Source: Thioalkalivibrio sp. ALJT
GTDB lineage: Bacteria > Pseudomonadota > Gammaproteobacteria > Ectothiorhodospirales > Ectothiorhodospiraceae
Direction of reading: 5' to 3'
DNA: 64,000 bases
Assembly (NCBI RefSeq): GCF_000381825.1
Contig: NZ_KB907122.1
Span: 124,001-188,000 of the forward strand
Position numbers and translations under genes: made by a program. The notes beneath the pieces were generated by a model. The model was not told the origin of the DNA. It searched no databases and worked only from the letters and a program-made list of their open reading frames with translations. Shown here in pieces: positions 25,866-35,263 of this stretch. The first letter of the stretch is position 1. The number at the start of each line of letters is the position of its first letter.

Positions 25866-28800
25866 TCAATCGTTGTCGTTTCCCCCGGTTTCGGCAGCCG
25901 GCTCCACCAGCATGCGCACCTGCGGGTCATCCCATGAGCCGGTCACCGAATACTCCACACGGGCCGCCTCCTCCATCTGATCTCCAATGCCCAGCATGCG
26001 TTCCGCGAGCAGGACTACAACACCGGTAACCGGGCCACCCACCAGAGCCCCGACGAGGGGCAACGCCGTCCGGATACTGGGCACCACAACGAACTCGTGA
26101 TCGTAATCTCGCACCACCAGCCCCGTACGTCCGCTCAGACGTACCCGCGCGGAAGGCCCGTCCATGCGCAGCGCGGGCACGTACAGATTCCCGTCTCGCA
26201 GCGCCGCATCCGCGGTGAGCTCACTGAAGCTGAGACCCTCGGTGAACACATCACGAAAGTCCAGCCGCAGACGCCGCGGCAACACATCCAGACTGACCAG
26301 GCCCAGCACGCGCCCGGCTCCCGGTTCCACATCGGCCAGGCGTCCGTCGGACAGCACCACCTCCATGGAACCGGTCAGCTGTGCGAGGCGCGGGCCATAC
26401 AGTGGCCCCTCCCAGGCCAGGGACAGCATGCCCTCGCCGGAGCTGCCCAGCAGGGCCCGCGACAGCCGGGAGGAACGCATGCCGGAACCCCAGTCGGTAC
26501 CCGCCAGCTCCACGTCCAGGCGCGCCTCGGGCCGCCCGTCGGCGTCCACCTGCCAGGCCCCGACCGCATCCGCCCGCAGATCGCCTTCCGGCGCCCGCAG
26601 CGCGAAGTCCCTCACCACCAGCCCGTTCGCCCGTGGCGCCAATCCCAGCACGACATCACCGAAACGGTAATCGTCCAGCGCCAGACTGTCGAGGGTCAGA
26701 TCAATCGCCGGCCAGGCACGCGGGTCCTCCAGCGTCCCGGTTGCGACTGGCTCCACGGCCACTGTATCCACCGCCATGGTGTTATCCCGGCCGATATCCT
26801 CCAGGGTCAGGTGACGCAGATCCGCTTCCAGATGCCCGCGGCCGTCGCCGTCCGCCGGGCGCCAGCGGCCCTCGCCCGCGAGCCAGTCGGATACCACCTC
26901 CAGGTCCCACCCGAGGTCGCCGCGGCGAGCGAGAACGCGCAGCCCCGGCAGGGTGCGCCCGCCCCAGCGAATCTGTTCGCTCACGTGCAGATCCACACGT
27001 TCCAGCAGCACCGCGTGCGTGGCCGATGCAGACGCTTCACCGGGCGCGCCCTGGGCCACCGCGCCGTCCCAGGGTAGCTCGCCCAGTACCGTCCGCCAGG
27101 GCTCCACGTCCACCCGCGGCAGACGTACACGCACCGACACTCCGGAACCCGGCAGCGACAGCGGCGTAGCCTTCGGCGCCCCGATCTCCAGCGCCAGCGC
27201 TTGCAACCCCAGGCCCCGCGCCGCGACACGGGGCTCGGCCCCGCGCACGGCCGGATCCTCCGGGGCCTGAGCCGGCGACAGGCGCATATGCGCACGCAAC
27301 ACCTCACCCAGCCGCAAACGACCGACCCCGGGGCCGGAGTGTCCCAGCGGCAGGGTCAGCTCAAGATCACGGGCAGCGTCCGCAGACTTGCCAAGCGGTT
27401 CCGGCCCGTCGATCGCGACGCCCTCCAGATCCGATGCCAGGTCCAGGCGCACCCCGTCCACCCTTGGCCCCAGGCGCAACCGCGCATCCCAGTGCGCACG
27501 TCCGCTCAGGTAGGGTGCAACCTCGGGGAAGACCTCCAGCCAGGGCTCCAGGGGTTGCGCGCCACGGGCACGCAGGCGTACCTCCTCGCCGTCCAGCGGC
27601 CAGTCCGCATCCAGAGTCACAGCTTCATCATGCACCCGGGCCGCGACTGCCTCCGCCCGGATCCGCTCGGCGGTATCGAACGCGACCACGCCGGTGACCG
27701 CCTCCAGCTCGGCGGGCCAGCCCGGTACCTGGAAACGCACCCCGTCCAGGTCGAGTTCGCCGCTCACCCGAGTCGCATCCATACGCCCCGCCTGCAACGG
27801 CAGTTTCAGGGCAAGGTCCAGCCGTGCCGGGCCTGCCACCTGCGCCCGATCGCGGATCTCGGCGGCCTCCTCCAGCAGTTCCGCGCGTTGCAGATAGGTC
27901 AGCAAATCCGCCGTATCCCCCTCGGACCTCCCGGTCAGCTCCAGCACCGCCTGCTCCATGTCGGCAATCCGGATGTCGGCATCCCGGACCTCTGTATCCA
28001 GAATGCGCCCGCGCGCGCCCAGCGCCCGGAAGCCTGCATTGCGGAATTGCAAACGGCCACTCAGATCCTCCACGCGCGGCCAGTCAGCCTGGTAATCCAG
28101 GACGCCATCTTCGACCTCGGCCCACAGATCGAACACGCCTTCGTCCTGCGCGAACGGAAAGTCCCGACCGCGCCCGCGATAGACCATCCCACCCCCGGTC
28201 ACGCGACCACTTTGAATGCTGTTGCGCAGCCAGGTGTCAGTGGCTTCAGGGAGATGAGAGGCCGGCAGGTAACGGGCCGTATACGCAGCATCTGCCCGCA
28301 GGATGTCGAGCGCGAGATCGACCCGGGGACCCGCGGCATGCTCGTCCAGCAACATCCGCATGCGCCCGCGCGCAGCCGCATGCGCGTTGGCCGCGTACAG
28401 TCCTTCTCCGGCCAGATACCAGTGCCCCTGCGGATCGCGCTCCGCGCGCAGGCGCCCACGCGCCCGATCCAGGTCAACCGGCCCCGCGAGCACCTGCGGG
28501 AGGTCCAGCCGCATCTCGCGACCATCCAGTAACAGCTCCACGCCCCCGCGCCGCCATTGCATGTATCCCGTCGCGCCGCGCACACCCGGAGCCGCGCCCA
28601 CCGCCTGCCACTCCAGATCGCGCACATCGGCCTCGGCCCATACCGGCAGCAGGCGCGCGTCCTCACGCTGAGCGTGCAGGCGGGCCTGTTCCAGGTGGCC
28701 GCGCGGGCGCAGTGCGGCTACCTTCCCGGCAAGCTCCGGGGCCGCCTGTTCAAGCAGGGTCAAAAGCGGCGCGTAGGGCTCGACCTCCAGATCGCGGGCA

Positions 28801-29786
28801 GCCAGTTCCACCGCATCCACGACGAGCGCCCCCGCGTCCCCCTCCAGACGATAGGCCAGGCGCAGATCGCCCGAGCCCGGGTGGGTCCCGCTCCAGGACG
28901 AGCGGTGGCGAGCATCGGTGACCTGCCAGGCAAAACGATGACCGATCGCGGTTGCCACCGGTTCACCATCCAGGCGCAGGGTCGTGTCGTGCTCCCCGCG
29001 CAGCCAGCCCACTCGCCCGTCAGCAAGCCCCCCCCACAACCGCAGCGAGGTCGATCCGGCCGGTGCAGTCCAGCCCAGGTAGGCCAGCCAGGGCTGGACC
29101 GCCTCCAGATCGATCTCCGCCGCCTGAAGAAAGAAGCGCGCAGCACGCAGATCCGCCGCCGGCGCTTCCACCCCCAGTGCAACCGCCGCCCCGGGGCCCG
29201 CGCCATCCGGGACCCCGCTCAGGTGCAGACGCAGGGAACCGTCACGAGCGGTGCGCAGCGCAGCACGGTCGAGGCGCAGGGCGGACTCCCGCTCTGCGAC
29301 CCGGTCCTCCCAGGAGAGCTGCAGGTGCTCGGCCTGCACATCCAGCCAGTGCGCCCGGCTCAACCAGCGCCCCTCGTCCGTCCCGAGCTCCCGGCCGTTG
29401 AGGAAAAACCGATCGTCAGCAGCGCGCACCAGGCGCAGCTCCAGACCCCGCACTCGCACATCCAGCACCGGGTGGAGACTGCGCAGACTGGCGCCCACGT
29501 TCAGCGAGACCCCCAGGGAGTCCGTCACCACCGCCTCTCCGGGATCCATGTCCATGACGACATCGCGCGCCACCAGTGCGGGGGACCAACCGCTCCACCC
29601 GAGCTCGACGCGCGCAGTCGTGACCACGTGACCGAGCTGTTCGCTGGCGCTGTCTTCCACCCACGCCTGGATACCGTCCCAGTGCGGCAGGGCAAGCCGC
29701 AGCGCCAGCAGCAGGATCACCAGCAGCAGAACCAGGCCCAGCCCGATCCACGCCAGGCCACGCAGGATCGGTGAAGACCTACTCAT
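25866..29786 (-). CDS. yhdP: YhdP-like AsmA-family phospholipid transport protein
   Basis: At 1306 aa this matches E. coli YhdP (1266). A single N-terminal transmembrane helix (about residues 8-30) is followed by a very long beta-rich periplasmic region including the central DUF3971 domain and a C-terminal AsmA_2-like part (VRLSGRTGLVVRDYDHEFVVVPSI and ALVGGPVTGVVVLLAERMLGI). AsmA-like proteins form bridge structures that carry phospholipids from inner to outer membrane; YhdP, TamB and YdbH overlap in this role in E. coli. The ATG at 29786 (MSRSSPILRG) was preferred to one 30 bases upstream. It lies just downstream of rng. Confidence 0.93.
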   Translation of the reverse strand: MSRSSPILRGLAWIGLGLVLLLVILLLALRLALPHWDGIQAWVEDSASEQLGHVVTTARVELGWSGWSPALVARDVVMDMDPGEAVVTDSLGVSLNVGASLRSLHPVLDVRVRGLELRLVRAADDRFFLNGRELGTDEGRWLSRAHWLDVQAEHLQLSWEDRVAERESALRLDRAALRTARDGSLRLHLSGVPDGAGPGAAVALGVEAPAADLRAARFFLQAAEIDLEAVQPWLAYLGWTAPAGSTSLRLWGGLADGRVGWLRGEHDTTLRLDGEPVATAIGHRFAWQVTDARHRSSWSGTHPGSGDLRLAYRLEGDAGALVVDAVELAARDLEVEPYAPLLTLLEQAAPELAGKVAALRPRGHLEQARLHAQREDARLLPVWAEADVRDLEWQAVGAAPGVRGATGYMQWRRGGVELLLDGREMRLDLPQVLAGPVDLDRARGRLRAERDPQGHWYLAGEGLYAANAHAAARGRMRMLLDEHAAGPRVDLALDILRADAAYTARYLPASHLPEATDTWLRNSIQSGRVTGGGMVYRGRGRDFPFAQDEGVFDLWAEVEDGVLDYQADWPRVEDLSGRLQFRNAGFRALGARGRILDTEVRDADIRIADMEQAVLELTGRSEGDTADLLTYLQRAELLEEAAEIRDRAQVAGPARLDLALKLPLQAGRMDATRVSGELDLDGVRFQVPGWPAELEAVTGVVAFDTAERIRAEAVAARVHDEAVTLDADWPLDGEEVRLRARGAQPLEPWLEVFPEVAPYLSGRAHWDARLRLGPRVDGVRLDLASDLEGVAIDGPEPLGKSADAARDLELTLPLGHSGPGVGRLRLGEVLRAHMRLSPAQAPEDPAVRGAEPRVAARGLGLQALALEIGAPKATPLSLPGSGVSVRVRLPRVDVEPWRTVLGELPWDGAVAQGAPGEASASATHAVLLERVDLHVSEQIRWGGRTLPGLRVLARRGDLGWDLEVVSDWLAGEGRWRPADGDGRGHLEADLRHLTLEDIGRDNTMAVDTVAVEPVATGTLEDPRAWPAIDLTLDSLALDDYRFGDVVLGLAPRANGLVVRDFALRAPEGDLRADAVGAWQVDADGRPEARLDVELAGTDWGSGMRSSRLSRALLGSSGEGMLSLAWEGPLYGPRLAQLTGSMEVVLSDGRLADVEPGAGRVLGLVSLDVLPRRLRLDFRDVFTEGLSFSELTADAALRDGNLYVPALRMDGPSARVRLSGRTGLVVRDYDHEFVVVPSIRTALPLVGALVGGPVTGVVVLLAERMLGIGDQMEEAARVEYSVTGSWDDPQVRMLVEPAAETGGNDND

Positions 29787-29931
29787 TTGCTTGACCACGG
29801 GGCATTGTCCGGCCATTCCGGCCGGCCGCGGGCCCCATATCCGCCGGGCCCACCTGTGCAAATCACTTGGCGCCTCCTCTCCCCCCGAAGAACGGACCCC
29901 GGGGCCCGTGGAACCTCGGACGGAAACCGCG

Positions 29932-31467
29932 TCAGACGAACACCACGTCGAACTGCTCCTGGGTATACAGCGTCTCGACCTGGAATCGAATCGGAACGCC
30001 GACAAAGCTCTGCAGTTCCGCCAGGGCGGCGGACTCCTCATCCAGCAGCAGATCAATCACGTTCTGCGAGGCCAGCACACGCAGTTCGCGCGCGTCATAC
30101 TGACGCGCCTCGCGCAGGATCTCGCGGAACAGCTCGTAACAGACGGTCTCGGCAGATTTCAGATAGCCGCGGCCACCGCAGACCGGGCACGGCTCGCACA
30201 TCTGATGCTCGAGGCTCTCGCGGGTACGCTTGCGCGTCATCTCGACCAGACCCAGCGGCGAGACGTCACAGATCTGCGTCTTCACGTGATCGCGCTCCAG
30301 GGCCTTCTCCAGTGCACGGATCACCTGGCGCTTGTGCTCGTCGTCCTGCATGTCGATGAAATCAATGATGATAATCCCACCGAGATTGCGCAGACGCAGT
30401 TGCCGTCCGATGGCCTGGGCCGCCTCCAGATTGGTCTTGAAGATGGTCTCTTCGAGCTTGCGATGCCCGACGAATCCCCCGGTATTGATGTCAACGGTCG
30501 TCATCGCCTCGGTCTGATCGAAGATCAGGTAACCACCCGACTTCAGTCCCACCTTGCGTTCCAGTGCGCGCTGGATCTCCTCTTCCACATTGAACAGATC
30601 GAAGATCGGGCGCTCACCGGGGTAGTGTTCGATGCGCCCGATCAGTTCCGGCAGGTAACGCTCCACAAAACCGCACACTTTCTGATAGGTCTCGCGCGAG
30701 TCGATGCGGATGCGCTCGATATCCACCCCCACCATATCGCGCAGGATACGCTCCACCAGCGGCAGATCGGTGTACACCTCCGTCCCCGCCGGGGCACTGG
30801 CCACCTGTTCCTGCAGGCCATCCCAGACCTTCTTCAGAAAGGCCGTATCGTTATACAAGGCCTCGTAGTCCGCCAGTTCGGCAGCCGTACGCACAATGAA
30901 ACCGTGCTCCGGGGCCAGCTCGTCGCGCAGGGATTCCATGGCCTCGCGCAGGCGCGCCCGCACCCCTTCGTCCTCGATCCGCGTGCTCACGCCCACGTTC
31001 GCCTGTTTGGGCATCAGCACCAGATTCCGCGAGGGCAGCGTGATATAGGTCGTCAGCCGCGCGCCCTTGGATCCCAGCGGGTCCTTGACCGCCTGCACCA
31101 GGATCTCCTGGCCCTCACGCAGCAGCTCGCGGATCCCCTCGCGCGCGGCCGGGGCGGCGACGGTACTGCCATTGCCGTTCACCGTGGCGGCCCCTTCCAC
31201 GCCCACCAGGGCGTTCCCGCTGAGCTCCTCACGTTCCACCGGGGCTACATCGGAGGCGTGCAGAAAGGCCGTGCGCTCCAGACCGATATCCACAAACGCG
31301 GCGTCCATGCCCGGGAGCACCCGCACGACCCGACCCTTGTAGATATTGCCCACAATCCCGCGGCGCCGGGTCCGTTCCAGATGGAGTTCGGTCAGCACAC
31401 CGTTTTCCACCAGGGCCGCACGGCTTTCCTGGGGCGTCACGTTCATCAGGATTTCGGTACCGGTCAT
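29932..31467 (-). CDS. rng: Ribonuclease G
   Basis: The 511-aa protein belongs to the RNase E/G family. An S1 domain (GNIYKGRVVRVLPGMDAAFVDIG and TAFLHASD) is followed by the catalytic DNase I-like region with TTVDINTGGFVG and IIIIDFIDMQ, and the zinc-link CEPCPVCGGRG. Lack of the long C-terminal scaffold marks it as RNase G rather than E. It matures the 5' end of 16S rRNA and degrades some mRNAs. An insertion in the S1 domain (ALVGVEGAATVNGNGSTVAAPA) makes it about 20 residues longer than in E. coli. AAGAAG precedes the ATG. The 145-base gap to yhdP has no recognised signal. Confidence 0.96.
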   Translation of the reverse strand: MTGTEILMNVTPQESRAALVENGVLTELHLERTRRRGIVGNIYKGRVVRVLPGMDAAFVDIGLERTAFLHASDVAPVEREELSGNALVGVEGAATVNGNGSTVAAPAAREGIRELLREGQEILVQAVKDPLGSKGARLTTYITLPSRNLVLMPKQANVGVSTRIEDEGVRARLREAMESLRDELAPEHGFIVRTAAELADYEALYNDTAFLKKVWDGLQEQVASAPAGTEVYTDLPLVERILRDMVGVDIERIRIDSRETYQKVCGFVERYLPELIGRIEHYPGERPIFDLFNVEEEIQRALERKVGLKSGGYLIFDQTEAMTTVDINTGGFVGHRKLEETIFKTNLEAAQAIGRQLRLRNLGGIIIIDFIDMQDDEHKRQVIRALEKALERDHVKTQICDVSPLGLVEMTRKRTRESLEHQMCEPCPVCGGRGYLKSAETVCYELFREILREARQYDARELRVLASQNVIDLLLDEESAALAELQSFVGVPIRFQVETLYTQEQFDVVFV

Positions 31468-31494
31468 GCGTTCTTCTTGTTATGAGTGAATCGG

Positions 31495-31574
31495 GCGGGC
31501 AGGACCACTACCCGCTGCGCGACACACCTTGCCGCGGAAACCCTGAGGGGCGAGCGCAGTGTGTGCATGAATCA
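31495..31574 (+). repeat. Interspersed repeat family, copy C
   Basis: Between rng and the AI-2E permease gene. It begins CGGGCAGGACCACTACCCGCTGCG, continues GACACACCTTGCCGCGGAAA and ends in AGTGTGTGCATGAATCA; the central CCCGGGMTGCCA of other copies is diverged here (CCCTGAGGGGCGA). Its end overlaps the stop codon of the permease gene. Confidence 0.7.
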
Positions 31575-32693
31575 AGTCTTGCCCTCGGGAGGGGCCATGT
31601 CCGCCGCAGTCGCGTCCGCCGCTTCGATCGGCTCGGGGCTGGCCGGTTCGAGCCGTGGCCAGGACTTGATCACGGCATGCACCAGGGTCGCCAGCGGGAT
31701 GGCGAAGAACACCCCCCAGAGCCCCCAAATGCCCCCGAACAGGAACACCGCGGCAATAATCGCCACCGGATGCAGGTTGACCACCTCGGAGAACAGCAGC
31801 GGTACCAGCACATTGCCATCCAGAAACTGGATCACGCCATAGGCGATCAGGATCCATGCGAACTCGGGTCCGATGCCGAACTGGAAATAGGCCACCGCCG
31901 CCACCGGGATGGTCACCACCGCCGCCCCGATGTACGGGATAATCACCGAAATACCGACCATGAACGACAGCAGGACCGCGAATTCCAGCCCGAACCAGTT
32001 GAAGGTCAGGAAGGTCACCACCCAGACGATCATGATCTCGATGAACTTGCCACGCACGTAGCTGGCAATCTTCACATTGACCTCGCGCCACACCTCACCG
32101 GCCAGGTGGGAATCACGCGGCATAAAGCCGCGCACCCAGCTCAGGATCAGATCACGGTCCTTCAGCATGAAGAACACCATCAGCGGCACCACGATCAGAT
32201 AGATCACGACATCCACCAAATGCCGCGCGGAGGCCAGCGAGAACGAGACCACCCGCTGACCCAGCAAGGTCGCCTCGGCCTGGATCGCCCCCATCAGATC
32301 CCGTACCTGATCGTCCGTGATCAGTTGCGGGTAGTGCTCGGGGAGCTGCAGCAGCAAGGACTGCCCCTCGCGGATCATGCCGGGCAGCTCGCGCACCAAC
32401 TGCGTCACCTGGGCCGACAACAGCGGCACCACGCTGAACAGCGCCGCCACAGTCAGGGCGAGAAACGCGAGCAACACGATGGTGACTGCCAACAGGCGCG
32501 GCACATGCACCCGGGTCAGCTTCTTGACTCCACCCTCCAGCAGGTAGGCGATGATCAGCGAGGCCAGCAGCGGCGCAAGGATGCGGCCAGCAAAGACGAC
32601 AACAAGAAAACCCAGCAACAGCAGGAACGCGAGAATCACCACCTGCGGGTCGGTGAAATGCCGCAGATACCACTGACGCAGGACTTCGATCAT
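31572..32693 (-). CDS. AI-2E family transporter (PerM-like permease)
   Basis: A 373-aa membrane protein of the AI-2E superfamily, paralogous to the one at 8536-9651. N-terminal helices at about 18-85 are followed by an amphipathic region (MIREGQSLLLQLPEHY), then YLIVVPLMVFFMLKDRD, and the conserved VGISVIIPYIGAAVVTIPVAAVAYFQFG and NLHPVAIIAAVFLFGGIWGLWG blocks. The C-terminal tail is Pro/Glu/Ala-rich. It overlaps the 164-aa gene by four bases and is the last gene of an operon that starts with a LysR regulator. Substrate unknown. Confidence 0.9.
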   Translation of the reverse strand: MIEVLRQWYLRHFTDPQVVILAFLLLLGFLVVVFAGRILAPLLASLIIAYLLEGGVKKLTRVHVPRLLAVTIVLLAFLALTVAALFSVVPLLSAQVTQLVRELPGMIREGQSLLLQLPEHYPQLITDDQVRDLMGAIQAEATLLGQRVVSFSLASARHLVDVVIYLIVVPLMVFFMLKDRDLILSWVRGFMPRDSHLAGEVWREVNVKIASYVRGKFIEIMIVWVVTFLTFNWFGLEFAVLLSFMVGISVIIPYIGAAVVTIPVAAVAYFQFGIGPEFAWILIAYGVIQFLDGNVLVPLLFSEVVNLHPVAIIAAVFLFGGIWGLWGVFFAIPLATLVHAVIKSWPRLEPASPEPIEAADATAADMAPPEGKT

Positions 32694-33184
32694 GGAGTCG
32701 GTCCTCCCGCCCCCGATTCGTCCGGGGCATCCTGTTGATCCGTGCGCGCCGGATCCTCAGCGACCGCCTTCTCGTAGTGACTGCGGAACACCACCTCGAG
32801 CTCGTCGATCACCTCGACCGCCTCGCGCCCCTGCATCACGTGCTGGGCCATCAGGGCGGAGGTCTCGTTCAGCAGCCTGGAGCGGTCCAGCATGTGATAG
32901 GTGGCGGACAGCCGCCGCATCGCCTTGATCACGGACTCGCTCTCCGGACGCGGGATGGGCTCCGGTTCCGGCAGTGGCTCCGGCGCCGGTGGCGGCGACT
33001 CCTGCTCCAGGAAGCGGGCAAACTTCAGCAGGCTGGCCTGATCCTCGGCCGACAGCCGCGCGGCGATCTCGGCGATCGCACTGGCCGGATCGTCCCCGCC
33101 CTTCTTGCGGGCACCCCCGAGCACCGACCCGAAGCCCCCTCCGGGCAGACTACCTGCCCCATCGGGGCCCAGTGGCGGGATCAT
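32690..33184 (-). CDS. 164-aa conserved-context protein of unknown function
   Basis: The protein has a Gly-rich N-terminus (GAGSLPGGGFGSVLGGARKKGG), a helical segment IAEIAARLSAEDQASLLKFARFLEQE, a Pro-Glu linker (PPPAPEPLPEPEPIPRPE) and a helical C-terminal half (VIKAMRRLSATYHMLDRSRLLNETSALMAQHVMQGREAVEVIDELEVVF). No signal or membrane segment. Both ends overlap neighbours by four bases (ATGA), so it is translationally coupled to the degenerate amidotransferase upstream and the permease downstream. The final helices look suited to protein-protein contact. Family not recognised. Confidence 0.72.
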   Translation of the reverse strand: MIPPLGPDGAGSLPGGGFGSVLGGARKKGGDDPASAIAEIAARLSAEDQASLLKFARFLEQESPPPAPEPLPEPEPIPRPESESVIKAMRRLSATYHMLDRSRLLNETSALMAQHVMQGREAVEVIDELEVVFRSHYEKAVAEDPARTDQQDAPDESGAGGPTP

Positions 33185-33927
33185 CCGTCGTCCTCGATCT
33201 TCAGACTGAACACCGGCATCTTGCGCCGCTCCTGCATCAGCTCCAGTTCCTTGACCACAGCCACGATTACGTCCGAGGTCACCTTCTGCATCTCGCCCCA
33301 CTCCATACGCGCCTCGCCCAGGAGCTCGCCCATGTTCGGCGGTGGATTGTGGCGGGCCTCCATGATGATGTCTTCGAGCATGCCCGGCTTCATCTCCGGC
33401 CGGAAAAGCATGCCATAGGTCAGGGCATCCGGGCGCACGGCCAGCCAGTCGCCCTCGTCGTCGACCAGGATTGGCTCCAGCCCTTCCGGCAGAGACACGC
33501 TGCCATTGACCAGCTGCAGCACGCGCCGACCGTCCAGGGTCTCGGCCAGAGCATCACCAGCACCAGCCGCGGTCTTGTGCGCCGTCACGAAGCGGGCCCG
33601 ATACATCGGTTCTTCGTGGGCCGTACCGCCGGCCTGCTCGGCGACCAGCAGCCCCCCCATGCCCAGCCCCACCACCGGGCGCTTCGAGCGCCGGAAGATA
33701 TCGATCAGGGACAGTTCATCCGGGACCTGCGGGTTTTCCTCGCGATCCGCAGTCGGCCACGCCCCGCCGAGCAGCCACAGACCGTCAAACTGGGCCGCAG
33801 AGCCCGGCAGGTCCTGACCCACGAACGGACGGTAGTAGGAGAAACCGATATCGCGCTTTTCCAGCTGCGATTCGATCAGCCCGAGGAATTCCGAATACGT
33901 ATGCTGCACCACGCAGTAGTTCTTCAT
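33181..33927 (-). CDS. Degenerate class I glutamine amidotransferase-like protein
   Basis: The 248-aa protein has the fold signature of class I glutamine amidotransferases: an N-terminal YCVVQHTYSEFLGLIESQL, FDGLWLLGGAWP in place of the oxyanion strand region, and PVVGLGMGGLLVAEQAGG aligned with the usual P-x-G-x-C-x-G-H-Q nucleophile elbow. The catalytic Cys is Gly here, and the C-terminal HPE is RPE (GMLFRPEM), so two of the three catalytic residues are lost and it should not hydrolyse glutamine. It may bind a ligand or partner. It follows the LysR gene by six bases and overlaps the next gene. Confidence 0.78.
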   Translation of the reverse strand: MKNYCVVQHTYSEFLGLIESQLEKRDIGFSYYRPFVGQDLPGSAAQFDGLWLLGGAWPTADREENPQVPDELSLIDIFRRSKRPVVGLGMGGLLVAEQAGGTAHEEPMYRARFVTAHKTAAGAGDALAETLDGRRVLQLVNGSVSLPEGLEPILVDDEGDWLAVRPDALTYGMLFRPEMKPGMLEDIIMEARHNPPPNMGELLGEARMEWGEMQKVTSDVIVAVVKELELMQERRKMPVFSLKIEDDG

Positions 33928-33933
33928 GTCGCA

Positions 33934-34866
33934 TCAATCCTGTCTGGTTTCTTGAGCCGGGGCCGGTGCGCGCTGACCGGTGCAGTAGCCGCTGAGGAAC
34001 TGCATCAGCACCTCCAGCGTGGGCACACGAAACTTCTGACGCGCGTGCACCAGAGAGATCGGCCGTTCCAGCGGCGGCGACAGCGGCAGCGCCACCAGTT
34101 CGCCCAGGGCCAGTTCCTTGGCTACCACCGCCTCGGACAACACCGAGACCCCCATACCGGCCACCACCGCCCCCTTGATCGCCTCCGGGCTGCCCAGTTC
34201 CATGCAGCCACGCAGGCTGTTGCGGTCGTACCCGGCACGCCCAAGGTACTCCATGATTACCTCGCGGGTCCCGGAACCCTCCTCCCGGCATATGAATGGG
34301 CGCTCGATAAAGTCGGCCACGTGCACGGTCTCGCGCCCTGCGAGTTCGTGTTCCGGCGGCACAATGAGCCGCAACTGGTCCACCAGGCAAGGCTGCACCT
34401 GCAGACTGCGATGGCTGACAGGGGCCTCGACAATACCCAGGTCCACGCTGCCCTCCTCGACCATCACCACCACATTCTCGGTGTTGCCAACACGCAGGCG
34501 GATACCAATATCGGGGTGGGCGCGGCGGAAGGTCCCCAGCAGGGCCGGCAGCATGTATTCCGCCACCGTGGTACTGGCACCGATCACCAGCGCCCCGCCA
34601 TCCGCGCCCTTCAATTCACGCAGCGCGGCCTCGAGTTCGCTGTAGGTATCGAAGATGCGCTCGGCATAGCGCTGGACCAGGCGCCCGGCGTCGGTCAGAG
34701 TGACGCGATTGTGATTGCGATCAAACAACCGCGTGTCGAGCTGTTCCTCGAGCTGGCGCACCTGAAAGGTAACGGCCGGTTGCGTCATGTGCAGCACCTC
34801 GGCCGCGCGCGTGAACGACAGCAACCGCGCCACCGTCAGAAAGACCTGCAAACGCCGATCGGCCAT
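33934..34866 (-). CDS. LysR-family transcriptional regulator
   Basis: A 310-aa LysR-type regulator. The N-terminal winged helix-turn-helix covers residues 1-65 (FLTVARLLSFTRAAEVLHMTQPAVTFQVRQLEEQL), followed by a linker helix and a periplasmic-binding-like effector domain beginning LVIGASTTVAEYMLP. The domain resembles CbbR/CysL/YeiE-type members (LPALLGTFRRAHPDIGIRLRVGNTE). It heads an operon with a pseudo-amidotransferase, an unknown protein and an AI-2E permease. Autoregulation from the upstream 477-bp gap is plausible. Inducer and targets are unknown; no cbb genes are in the window. Confidence 0.93.
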   Translation of the reverse strand: MADRRLQVFLTVARLLSFTRAAEVLHMTQPAVTFQVRQLEEQLDTRLFDRNHNRVTLTDAGRLVQRYAERIFDTYSELEAALRELKGADGGALVIGASTTVAEYMLPALLGTFRRAHPDIGIRLRVGNTENVVVMVEEGSVDLGIVEAPVSHRSLQVQPCLVDQLRLIVPPEHELAGRETVHVADFIERPFICREEGSGTREVIMEYLGRAGYDRNSLRGCMELGSPEAIKGAVVAGMGVSVLSEAVVAKELALGELVALPLSPPLERPISLVHARQKFRVPTLEVLMQFLSGYCTGQRAPAPAQETRQD

Positions 34867-35051
34867 GCCGCCCCGCCTGAATATCCGTTCCGTCCAAACG
34901 CGCGCATGCTACCAATCCACCATCGGCGGCAACAGCAACCCCGACGCCTACGCGGCCCGGAAACCGCAGCACCCGTCTAAAGCGCCCACAAGACCCCTGA
35001 GCACGCGTCTGCAACCCCATGCACGACGGCAGACCCCACGGAACCGCCGCG

Positions 35052-35212
35052 TCATGCACACGCTCGCGTGGACACCCCGGCCTTCCCGATCCTGCGCAGC
35101 GCCCCGAACCCTGCAAACGAACCCGTCAGGAACGGGCAGGCAACACCATGCCCCCGCACGACACATCCGGCCCCGGAAAACCCGGGATGCCAGCGCGAGT
35201 GTGTATATTCAT
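35052..35212. repeat. Inverted pair of repeat-family copies (D' minus, D plus); MITE-like
   Basis: Copy D (35132-35212, plus) has the full pattern: CGGGCAGG, CACGACACATCCGG, CCCGGAAAACCCGGGATGCC and AGCGCGAGTGTGTATATTCAT. Copy D' (35052-35100) is the same 3' end in opposite orientation, starting TCATGCACACGCTCGCGTGG. The result is a 161-bp unit whose outer ends are imperfect inverted repeats of about 37 bases. No target-site duplication was evident. Confidence 0.7.
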
Positions 35213-35263
35213 TTCGTATTCCCCTTGATGGCCCCGCTGTTGTGGCCCCGGTGCTGGTAACTG

